A stretch of 5,227 nt of DNA from Pseudomonadota bacterium (GTDB lineage: Bacteria > Pseudomonadota > Gammaproteobacteria > SZUA-229), in assembly GCA_030836935.1 (NCBI GenBank), contig JAUPMA010000259.1, positions 1 to 5,227 on the forward strand, written 5' to 3'. Made by a program: the position numbers and the translations under genes. Shown piece by piece: positions 1 to 5,227 of the stretch. Each line of letters begins with the position of its first letter. Position 1 is the stretch's first letter. The notes under the pieces are model-generated. The model worked only from the letters and a program-made list of their open reading frames with translations. It did not search any database and was not told where the DNA came from.

Positions 1-494
1 GCGACATTCTGGCCGGAAATTCGCACCATATTTTCACGCCAGTTGAGCTGTGGTGTGTCAATCAAGTCAAGTTCATCACTTAACGCGGTGCCGCCAACGT
101 AAGCCGTGATGCCGTCAATCAACAGCAGTTTGCGATGGTCACGAAACAGCATTAACGAATGTTTGCTGGTGATTAGCGGATTATAAATGGCAAGCCGGAT
201 GCCGGAATCACGCAGTATCTGCCGTCTCTCTTCACTGATGTTGCGCGAGCCAAAGTCATCAAGCAATACGCAAATGGTTATGCCACGCTGCGCGGCACTG
301 GCCAGCGCAGAAAAGAACAGTTCGCTGATTCGCCCCGGATTGGCGAGATACATTTCAAGCAGGATATATTCACGGGCATTGTTGATGTCTGCCAGCATGG
401 CAGGGAAGAATTGTGGCCCATCCACCAGCAAATCAAAATGATTGCCGGTTTGCCAGTCGAATTTATATTTTGTGTTCCGTTGTGCGTATTGCAT
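1..494 (-). CDS. Phospholipase D superfamily protein, cardiolipin synthase-like (N-terminal part, runs off left edge)
   Basis: The gene reads leftward and stays open to position 1, giving 164 N-terminal residues with the C-terminus missing. The start is ATG at 494-492. An in-frame TGA at 518-516 lies only eight codons upstream with no ATG, GTG or TTG between, so this start is well constrained, although no clear Shine-Dalgarno precedes it. The key motif is HRKLLLIDG at residues 120-128 (H120, K122, D127), a complete HKD motif, followed by VGGT at 133-136. Before it lie a typical PLD-fold N-terminal half (DLLVDGPQFF near 21-30) and an IxVLLDDFGS-like strand near 74-83. The WRENMVRISG stretch (152-161) resembles the segment after the first HKD motif in bacterial cardiolipin synthases. 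Known family members use two HKD motifs for phosphatidyl transfer or phosphodiester hydrolysis at the membrane. The second motif would lie outside the window, so activity and the exact subfamily (ClsB/ClsC-like or other PLD) remain open. There is no signal peptide. Confidence 0.88.
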   Translation of the reverse strand, partial: MQYAQRNTKYKFDWQTGNHFDLLVDGPQFFPAMLADINNAREYILLEMYLANPGRISELFFSALASAAQRGITICVLLDDFGSRNISEERRQILRDSGIRLAIYNPLITSKHSLMLFRDHRKLLLIDGITAYVGGTALSDELDLIDTPQLNWRENMVRISGQNV

Positions 495-504
495 AAGTGT
501 TAAC

Positions 505-509
505 AGGAA
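505..509 (+). promoter_or_regulatory. Ribosome binding site candidate for the small ORF at 518
   Basis: AGGAA lies eight bases before the ATG at 518. This is the main reason to prefer 518 over the in-frame GTG at 497 as start of the small ORF, and one of the few arguments that the ORF is translated. The site sits between the ATG of the minus-strand PLD-family gene and the small ORF. Confidence 0.35.
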
Positions 510-517
510 ATACGATC

Positions 518-703
518 ATGGAAATAACCGATTCTAATCCTGTTCGATATCGTGAACAGTTAATCTTTGTATTGCAACCATTGCAATTTGGTTTGCAGTC
601 ATGCGAGTCCTGTGCCTGCGGTATTCACACGTCCTTGTGCATTACGCAAATAAAAGAGAAAACGTTTTTTCCTGATGAAAAATTCAGGCGGGTTGTTTAT
701 TGA
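518..703 (+). CDS. Possible small cysteine-containing protein of 61 residues, unrecognised
   Basis: This plus-strand ORF fills most of the 247-base gap between two minus-strand genes. With the ATG at 518 it has an AGGAA Shine-Dalgarno at good spacing, while the in-frame GTG at 497 would add seven residues. The product has a short hydrophobic stretch (LIFVLQPLQFGL, roughly residues 16-27), then four cysteines with C-x2-C-x-C-x8-C spacing (SCESCACGIHTSLC), and a basic-aromatic end. I do not recognise a family. The cysteine cluster could bind metal or form disulfides, but that is a guess. Against its being a gene are its shortness, the lack of an identified promoter or terminator, and the overlap of its start region with the likely promoter of the opposite-strand gene. 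It could be a chance ORF in a regulatory gap. Confidence 0.3.
   Translation: MEITDSNPVRYREQLIFVLQPLQFGLQSCESCACGIHTSLCITQIKEKTFFPDEKFRRVVY
531..558 (-). promoter_or_regulatory. Candidate sigma70-type promoter for the PLD-family gene
   Basis: On the minus strand there is a TAGAAT hexamer (536-531), a five-of-six match to TATAAT. Sixteen bases upstream is TGTTCA (558-553), a weak three-of-six match to TTGACA. Transcription would begin near 524, leaving a leader of about 30 bases before the ATG at 494. The placement is sensible and an inverted repeat overlaps the -35 box and spacer, but the -35 match is poor and the assignment rests on pattern only. Confidence 0.33.
540..559. repeat. Perfect inverted repeat CTGTTC-N8-GAACAG, possible operator
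   Basis: The arms CTGTTC (540-545) and GAACAG (554-559) are exact complements around eight bases, and an inner palindrome CGATATCG spans 545-552. The repeat overlaps the -35 box and spacer of the candidate promoter of the PLD-family gene, a typical position for a repressor site. The spacing does not fit the gammaproteobacterial LexA box (CTGT-N8-ACAG), because here the CTGT and ACAG halves are 12 bases apart. A repeat of this size can arise by chance and it also lies inside the possible small ORF, so regulatory function is speculative. Confidence 0.25.
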
Positions 704-741
704 GAACCTGCAATGACCATGTGTTCCTGGCGGTGGTTATT

Positions 742-2829
742 TCAGTGATTGACAAACTGCTGCCGGCTGAGTGCTATGTAATCCACCAGTATGTGACTGG
801 TTTCAGTCAGTAATGGCAATTCTTCCCTGGAAGCGCCTTCTTCGGAATCGACGGGAGTTTCGTTCTTGTCGTCAAGTTCTTCAAGCGTTGCAATCGCTTT
901 CATGCCCTTGAGTTTGCGGCGTTCGTTTTCCAGTGCCAGTTGCTGGGTCTCCAGTTTTTTCTTTTCGCCGAGACGTGTTTTTTCATTAAGGGTTAATTCC
1001 TTGATGGCACTGCGTTGTTCGATGAGTTCACTGGTTTTGATCAGGTAAACATAGTCCGGATCTCTGGGTGCGCGCTGTTTATGCAATTCTACCAGTCGCG
1101 GAATCTTGGCAGAAAATTCCGGCCAGCTTTCAAACTGGGCAGGGCGTATGCGATCCCAGGGCAAGGCGCCCTTGAGCGCGCTCTCGCCAATTTCATTGAC
1201 GTTATAGAGTGAAGGTAAATTGATATCGGGAATTACGCCGCGGTTTTGGGTGCTGTCGCCGGTGATGCGATAAAATTTTTGCTGGGTGAGAGTGATTTCG
1301 CCATAGGACAGTGGCATCTTGGCCTGCACCGTGCCTTTGCCGTAAGTCTGGGTGCCGATGATGATGCCGCGATGATAATCCTGAATGGCGCCGGCAAAAA
1401 TTTCGGATGCCGAAGCCGACAGGCGATTGACCAGTACTGCCAGCGGACCCTTGTATACAATCTCGGTATCGCGGTCATCATGCACTTCAACCCGGCCAGA
1501 TGTATTGCGTACCTGCACGGTGGGTCCGGTTTCAATAAACAGCCCGGTGAGTTCAACCACTTCGCGCAATGCGCCGCCGCCGTTATTGCGCAAGTCAATC
1601 ACCACACCATCGACTCCTTCGGCTACCAGTTCCTTCAGCAGTTTTTTTACATCACGTGTGGTGCTGCGGTAATTCGGATCGCCACGTTCAGCCGCTTCAA
1701 AATCAATATAAAACTTGGGCAGGGTGATAACGCCGATGCGATATTTTTTCCCATAGTCATTCATTTCCAGAATTTGTTTACTGGCTGCGCGATCTTCCAG
1801 GTTCACCTTGTCGCGGGTAATGGAAATTAGTTTTGTCTGCTGTGTATCAGCGGCGTTGCCGGGCAGAATGGATAAACGTACTACGGTATTTTTCGGGCCG
1901 CGAATCAGGTCAACCACATCATTCAGACGCCAGCCGACCACATCAACAATTTCGCCGTCCTTGCCCTGGCCAACACCGACGATCCTGTCATTGGCCTTGA
2001 GCTGGCCGGCCTTGTCGGCCGGGCCGCCGGGAATGACTTGCATGACCTTGGTATATTCGTCTTCGGTTTGCAGCATGGCGCCGATGCCATCGAGTGACAA
2101 ACGCATCTGGATATTGAAATTTTCAGCGGCGCTGGGTGACAGGTATTGAGTGTGCGGATCATAGCTTGCCGTAAATGAATTCATGAACACGTTGTACACG
2201 TCTTCACTCTTGGTCTGTCGTGCCTGATTCACGCGATTGCTGTAGCGCTTGCGCAGCAGTTCGGTAATGGCAGGCAAATCCTTGCCCGTGAGTTTCAGAT
2301 TCAGTACATCGTTCTTGACGCGCTTGCGCCAGAGGTCGTCAAGCTCGGCCAGTGTTCTGGGCCAGGGTGAGTGTTCACGGTCAAATTGCAGGTTTTCGTC
2401 GATCTTGAAATCGATTTTGTCCAGCCCCTGATCCAGGCTGTTATGCAGATATTGCAGGCGATCAAAAAGACGCAGCTGGAAAATGTTGAAAATGGCAAAA
2501 GCCGGCTGCATGTTGCCGGTTTTAAGCGCATCATCCATGCGTTCGCGCAATTTGTTGAATTCATCAATATCGGATTGCAGAAAATAGCTGCGTTCCGGAT
2601 CGAGTTCGTTGATATAACTGTCAAGGATCAGGGCGGAAAGACGGTCATCAAGAAACACGCTGTTGCGCTGGTAATGCCAGTGTTGCAGGCGGGTGACAAT
2701 TTCAGCCGTGGCACGGTTGTGTTCGGTCAGCGGTTGCAGCTTTTCAGGTGGTGCCAGCGGCTGTGCGCAGACACTGACAGGTAACAGAAAAATAACAAAC
2801 AGCAGGTGTAACTTTTTGAAAAAATGCAT
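742..2829 (-). CDS. prc: Carboxy-terminal (tail-specific) processing protease Prc/Tsp, peptidase family S41
   Basis: This is a complete 695-residue protein, close to E. coli Prc (682). Prc is a periplasmic endoprotease that cuts proteins with non-polar C-termini. It trims penicillin-binding protein 3 and, with NlpI, controls peptidoglycan hydrolases in E. coli. In order: a Sec signal peptide (basic KK then a hydrophobic core, likely cleaved after VCA near residue 22), a helical N-terminal domain with the family signature YDPHTQYLSP (223-232), a PDZ domain (about 245-325, with DGIGAML and PGGPADKAGQLKANDRI segments), and the S41 protease core (about 360-540). The core has DLRNNGGG (412-419) and SASASEIF (471-478) with nucleophile S473, then YGKGTVQ with the general base K498. 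The 25-residue S-to-K distance equals that of known C-terminal proteases, so the dyad is intact. The C-terminal part (about 545-695) is charged and partly coiled-coil, as in the Tsp subfamily. No strong Shine-Dalgarno precedes the ATG. The next gene on this strand is 247 bases downstream, so an operon is uncertain. Confidence 0.96.
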   Translation of the reverse strand: MHFFKKLHLLFVIFLLPVSVCAQPLAPPEKLQPLTEHNRATAEIVTRLQHWHYQRNSVFLDDRLSALILDSYINELDPERSYFLQSDIDEFNKLRERMDDALKTGNMQPAFAIFNIFQLRLFDRLQYLHNSLDQGLDKIDFKIDENLQFDREHSPWPRTLAELDDLWRKRVKNDVLNLKLTGKDLPAITELLRKRYSNRVNQARQTKSEDVYNVFMNSFTASYDPHTQYLSPSAAENFNIQMRLSLDGIGAMLQTEDEYTKVMQVIPGGPADKAGQLKANDRIVGVGQGKDGEIVDVVGWRLNDVVDLIRGPKNTVVRLSILPGNAADTQQTKLISITRDKVNLEDRAASKQILEMNDYGKKYRIGVITLPKFYIDFEAAERGDPNYRSTTRDVKKLLKELVAEGVDGVVIDLRNNGGGALREVVELTGLFIETGPTVQVRNTSGRVEVHDDRDTEIVYKGPLAVLVNRLSASASEIFAGAIQDYHRGIIIGTQTYGKGTVQAKMPLSYGEITLTQQKFYRITGDSTQNRGVIPDINLPSLYNVNEIGESALKGALPWDRIRPAQFESWPEFSAKIPRLVELHKQRAPRDPDYVYLIKTSELIEQRSAIKELTLNEKTRLGEKKKLETQQLALENERRKLKGMKAIATLEELDDKNETPVDSEEGASREELPLLTETSHILVDYIALSRQQFVNH

Positions 2830-2881
2830 AGAAATAGGATTGGGTAGTGGCTGCGTGGGGTGCTGGACCCGGAGGCTTGCT

Positions 2882-2910
2882 ACTATACCGGCACCCCGCG
2901 ATGAAATGAA
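2882..2910 (-). promoter_or_regulatory. Candidate sigma70-type promoter for prc
   Basis: On the minus strand TATAGT (2887-2882) matches TATAAT at five of six bases. TTCATT (2910-2905) lies exactly 17 bases upstream with three of six matches to TTGACA. The predicted start of transcription, near 2875, gives a leader of about 46 bases before the prc ATG at 2829. The element lies in the short region dividing prc from the rightward peptidase gene. I found no comparably good promoter for the rightward gene. Confidence 0.42.
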
Positions 2911-2966
2911 GCGGCAACATTGTTATGATGCGTTTCTTTTCACAAGATATGCTCTACAGGCTGATG

Positions 2967-4265
2967 ATGAATAAATTAATGTGGTTATTGAGCCTGGTCG
3001 CAACCTGCCTGATGGCGCCGGCCATGACGGTTGCCGGCGATGCAGCATCGACCGGTGCCGTCACGGCGAGTGTCAGCGCCGAAGATATCTATCGTGACTT
3101 GCAGGATCGCATCTTTCAGGTGCAGGTCATTGATATCGCATCCAACAAGAAAATGACAATTGGAACCGGCTTCAGGGTGTCTGCCGATGGCCTGATTGCC
3201 ACCAATTACCATGTTGTGGCCGAGTACCTGCATGCGCCGGAAAAATACCGCGTTGAATATCTGGCGCAGGATGGCAGCAGCGGTATTGTCAAACTGCGCG
3301 ACATTGATGTGATTCATGATCTGGCGGTTGTTCAGGCCCAGTTGCCGGGCGAGACATTTCTCGAATTGACCAGTCGTTCGCTGGCCAAGGGCGCGCGTAT
3401 TTACGCCATTGGCAATCCGCATGATCTTGGCATGAGCATTGTAGAAGGCAACTATAACGGGCTGCTGGAAAAATCGCTTTACGAAAAAATCCTGTTTTCC
3501 GGTGCACTGAATCCAGGCATGAGCGGCGGGCCCGCGCTGAACCGCAGGGGCGAAGTGATTGGCATCAATGTTTCCACGGCCGGCAACGAATTGAGCTTTC
3601 TGGTGCCGGTACATTATTTGCGCAGCCTGCTTGCGGAAGTTGAGAAAGCGGCCGGGCAGGAAATCGACTTGACACAACGCATAGCGCAACAATTGACAGC
3701 CAGCCAGCAAAGAACCATGACGCAACTGCTGCGGGCAAAATGGAAAACCATGCGGCTGGGTGATGCAGAAGTGCCGGCAGAACTTGAAACCTATTTCAAA
3801 TGCTGGGGCCAGACCGAAAACAAACCGGAAATGCTGTACAGCCATACCTACAGCGCCTGCGCCAGCCAGGACAGTATTTATATTTCAGATCATTTTGAAA
3901 CTGGCAGCCTTGATTTTCGTTACGATCTGCTGAACACAGACAAACTCAACAGCATGCAGTTTTACAATTTGTACACAGAAAAATTTGCCGAAGGTTACAG
4001 TACCAATCAGGCGGATAAGGAAGACGTGGGAAATTATCGCTGCAATACGCGCTTTGTGGATACAGGCAGCAAAACATGGAAAGCTGTTTTGTGTTTTCGG
4101 GCCTATAAAAAACTGGCCGGCCTGCATGACATGGCATTGAGCATGGCAAGCCTGGGCAGCGATAACAGCGGCTTGCTGGTTAATGTAAATGCATCGGGGC
4201 TGAACCGGGAAAATGCCATGGCACTGGCGCGAAAATTCATGGAGAACATTACGTGGCAGAACTGA
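2967..4265 (+). CDS. Secreted trypsin-like (S1-type) serine peptidase with unidentified C-terminal domain
   Basis: The chosen ATG at 2967 gives 432 residues beginning with a standard Sec signal peptide (MNK, hydrophobic core, likely cut after TVA near residue 23) and has AGG six bases upstream. In-frame ATGs at 2925, 2928 and 2964 are alternatives that lengthen the N-region by up to 14 residues. The chymotrypsin-fold domain (about residues 45-225) has a full triad: H82 in TNYHVV, D118 in HDLAVV, and S186 in GMSGGP, with the GTGF segment near 67-70 and the GNPHDLGMS loop near 149-157. These are features of DegP/HtrA-like or Trypsin_2 peptidases, but there is no PDZ domain, so it is not DegP itself. 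Residues of about 245-432 form a separate region that I cannot assign, with four cysteines (279, 298, 359, 376) that could pair in the oxidising periplasm. The signal-peptide cysteine (C14, preceded by VAT) is a poor lipobox. The gene overlaps the FHA gene by 13 bases, so the two products probably act together. Substrate unknown. Confidence 0.88.
   Translation: MNKLMWLLSLVATCLMAPAMTVAGDAASTGAVTASVSAEDIYRDLQDRIFQVQVIDIASNKKMTIGTGFRVSADGLIATNYHVVAEYLHAPEKYRVEYLAQDGSSGIVKLRDIDVIHDLAVVQAQLPGETFLELTSRSLAKGARIYAIGNPHDLGMSIVEGNYNGLLEKSLYEKILFSGALNPGMSGGPALNRRGEVIGINVSTAGNELSFLVPVHYLRSLLAEVEKAAGQEIDLTQRIAQQLTASQQRTMTQLLRAKWKTMRLGDAEVPAELETYFKCWGQTENKPEMLYSHTYSACASQDSIYISDHFETGSLDFRYDLLNTDKLNSMQFYNLYTEKFAEGYSTNQADKEDVGNYRCNTRFVDTGSKTWKAVLCFRAYKKLAGLHDMALSMASLGSDNSGLLVNVNASGLNRENAMALARKFMENITWQN
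4241..4244 (+). promoter_or_regulatory. Ribosome binding site deciding the GTG start of the FHA gene
   Basis: GGAG lies eight bases before the GTG at 4253, inside the last codons of the peptidase gene. It supports the unusual GTG start and the 13-base overlap, an arrangement typical of translational coupling. Confidence 0.6.
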
Positions 4266-5203
4266 TTATTGAAATTCACGATGCGCACCGGCGCATGCCG
4301 GCCTATCGGCATATTGCCCGATTTCCATTACGTATTGGCCGCGGATACAGCAATGATATTATTCTTAACGATCCCTATGTTGCTGCTGAACATGTGGTGA
4401 TTGATACTGCTGAAAATGGCTGGCAGTTGCGCCAGCTGGATACGGTCAATCCGCCACTGCATGGCGGTAAACTTGTGGCGCAGAACAGCTGTGAAATTCA
4501 CTCGGGGGATGAACTGGTTCTGGGAAAAACCCTGATGCGGTTTTTCAGTCCGCAGCATCCGGTGGCACCTGCCAGGGGATTGCATGACAGTTTTGCCGGC
4601 ATGCTGGAAGTGACCCGCGAATTTTTGGCGGTGAGTGTTCTGTTGCTGGTGTTGTGGCTGGCGCAGATGCTCAATGAATTTCTGGTTACCAGTGAAAGCA
4701 TGCCGCTGCAAAGGCTGGCCGCTGACACCTTGCCAGTTGTCGGCGCTGCATTGTTATGGGCGATGTTGTGGAGCCTGATTGCATTTGTGGTGCGGCGTAA
4801 AATGGATTATCTGTTTTTTCTTTCAGTCACCATATTTTATTTTCTTGCCGATATGCTGCTGGAAAATGCAATCAACTACGTTGCTTTCAATACACGCGAT
4901 ATTCTGTTGCCGGAAATCCTGAGTTACATTACCGGCGGCGTGCTGATGATGCTGATGTTTTATGCCAGCATGGGTCATGCCATGACCATGTCCAGACGGC
5001 GCAAACTGGTTTTGTCCAATGTGTTTGCCTGGACGCTGGTGGCGGTGCTTGGTTTTGTGATGCAGGCCAACCAGCCGGCATTTAATCCTGATCCAGAATA
5101 TCCTGCCGTACTCAAGCCGCTGTCTGCGCAATGGGCGGAAACGCAATCCATGGATGATTTTTTGCAGGAATCAGAAAAATTGTTTGATGTACTGAAGAAA
5201 TAG
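4253..5203 (+). CDS. FHA-domain integral membrane protein with about five transmembrane segments
   Basis: The GTG start with GGAG eight bases upstream gives 316 residues. Residues of about 5-98 form a forkhead-associated (FHA) domain, a fold that usually binds phosphothreonine peptides. It shows RIGRGYSNDIIL (27-38; G29, R30), NDPYVAAEH (39-47; H47) and the later TVNPPLHGG turn (64-72; N66). The usual phosphate-contacting serine of the SxxH motif is alanine here (A44). Hydrophobic segments lie near 124-143, 159-180, 185-205, 222-241 and 253-271. Basic clusters RRK (181-183) and SRRRK (247-251) fit cytosolic loops, which places the FHA domain in the cytosol and the 45-residue C-terminal tail in the periplasm. 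The role is unknown; a scaffold or regulator of the co-encoded periplasmic peptidase is plausible by inference. No kinase or phosphatase is in the window. After the TAG at 5201-5203 the remaining 24 bases hold a GGAG (5206-5209) but no start codon, so a following gene cannot be confirmed. Confidence 0.85.
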   Translation: MAELIIEIHDAHRRMPAYRHIARFPLRIGRGYSNDIILNDPYVAAEHVVIDTAENGWQLRQLDTVNPPLHGGKLVAQNSCEIHSGDELVLGKTLMRFFSPQHPVAPARGLHDSFAGMLEVTREFLAVSVLLLVLWLAQMLNEFLVTSESMPLQRLAADTLPVVGAALLWAMLWSLIAFVVRRKMDYLFFLSVTIFYFLADMLLENAINYVAFNTRDILLPEILSYITGGVLMMLMFYASMGHAMTMSRRRKLVLSNVFAWTLVAVLGFVMQANQPAFNPDPEYPAVLKPLSAQWAETQSMDDFLQESEKLFDVLKK

Positions 5204-5227
5204 CCGGAGCAAATATCACGAATAAAA

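Noticed and set aside
571..586. Direct repeat ATTGCAA at nine-base spacing
   Set aside because: Only two short copies, each containing the palindrome TTGCAA. This is too little to claim an iteron or operator, and in the small ORF's frame it simply encodes LQPLQ.
671..688. CCTGA/TCAGG inverted repeat next to a run of six T, possible terminator between prc and the PLD-family gene
   Set aside because: The stem is only five base pairs with an eight-base loop. The T run precedes rather than follows the stem on the plus strand, and on the minus strand the stem is followed by A residues, so it does not fit an intrinsic terminator on either strand.
1246..1830. 194-codon plus-strand open frame inside prc
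   Set aside because: It is antisense to the highly conserved S41 catalytic core and encodes no recognisable domain; overlap by chance is the simpler explanation.
2006..2022. GC-rich hairpin CCGGCC-TTGTC-GGCCGG
   Set aside because: It lies inside the PDZ-coding part of prc and follows from Gly/Pro/Ala-rich codons (the GGPADKAG stretch). There is no T tract and no regulatory context.
2985..3845. Long open frame of 286 codons on the minus strand opposite the trypsin-like peptidase gene
   Set aside because: The opposite strand encodes a clear catalytic-triad peptidase with a signal peptide. The minus frame gives a composition-biased product with no recognisable motif and is an antisense shadow.

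Overview
The window carries four substantial protein genes and one doubtful small one, at moderate GC and high coding density. Gene content points to a Gram-negative proteobacterium, most likely a gammaproteobacterium. The tail-specific protease is the long (about 680-700 residue) periplasmic Prc/Tsp type, and the other secreted protein also has a Sec signal peptide. The genus cannot be named from the sequence. No RNA gene, CRISPR array, insertion sequence or convincing intrinsic terminator is visible.

Layout: the left part reads on the minus strand. Positions 1-494 hold the N-terminal 164 codons of a phospholipase D superfamily (cardiolipin synthase-like) protein whose gene runs off the left edge. 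A 247-base gap (495-741) separates it from the upstream gene on the same strand. The gap contains a candidate promoter overlapped by an inverted repeat and, on the opposite strand, a possible 61-residue cysteine-containing ORF (518-703). Positions 742-2829 (minus) encode a complete Prc/Tsp (CtpA, family S41) protease. A short divergent control region follows, with a plausible promoter for the prc gene.

The right part reads on the plus strand. Positions 2967-4265 encode a secreted trypsin-like serine peptidase with an unidentified C-terminal domain containing four cysteines. It overlaps by 13 bases a gene (4253-5203) for an integral membrane protein with an N-terminal FHA domain and about five membrane segments. 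The last 24 bases hold no recognisable gene.

How they may work together: the peptidase and FHA genes look translationally coupled. One product is predicted to be periplasmic; the other has a cytosolic phosphopeptide-recognition domain and a predicted periplasmic tail. This suggests an envelope module linking cytosolic protein phosphorylation to a periplasmic protease. That link is inference. Prc, the second peptidase and the PLD-type enzyme all fit an envelope-maintenance theme, but shared regulation is not shown.
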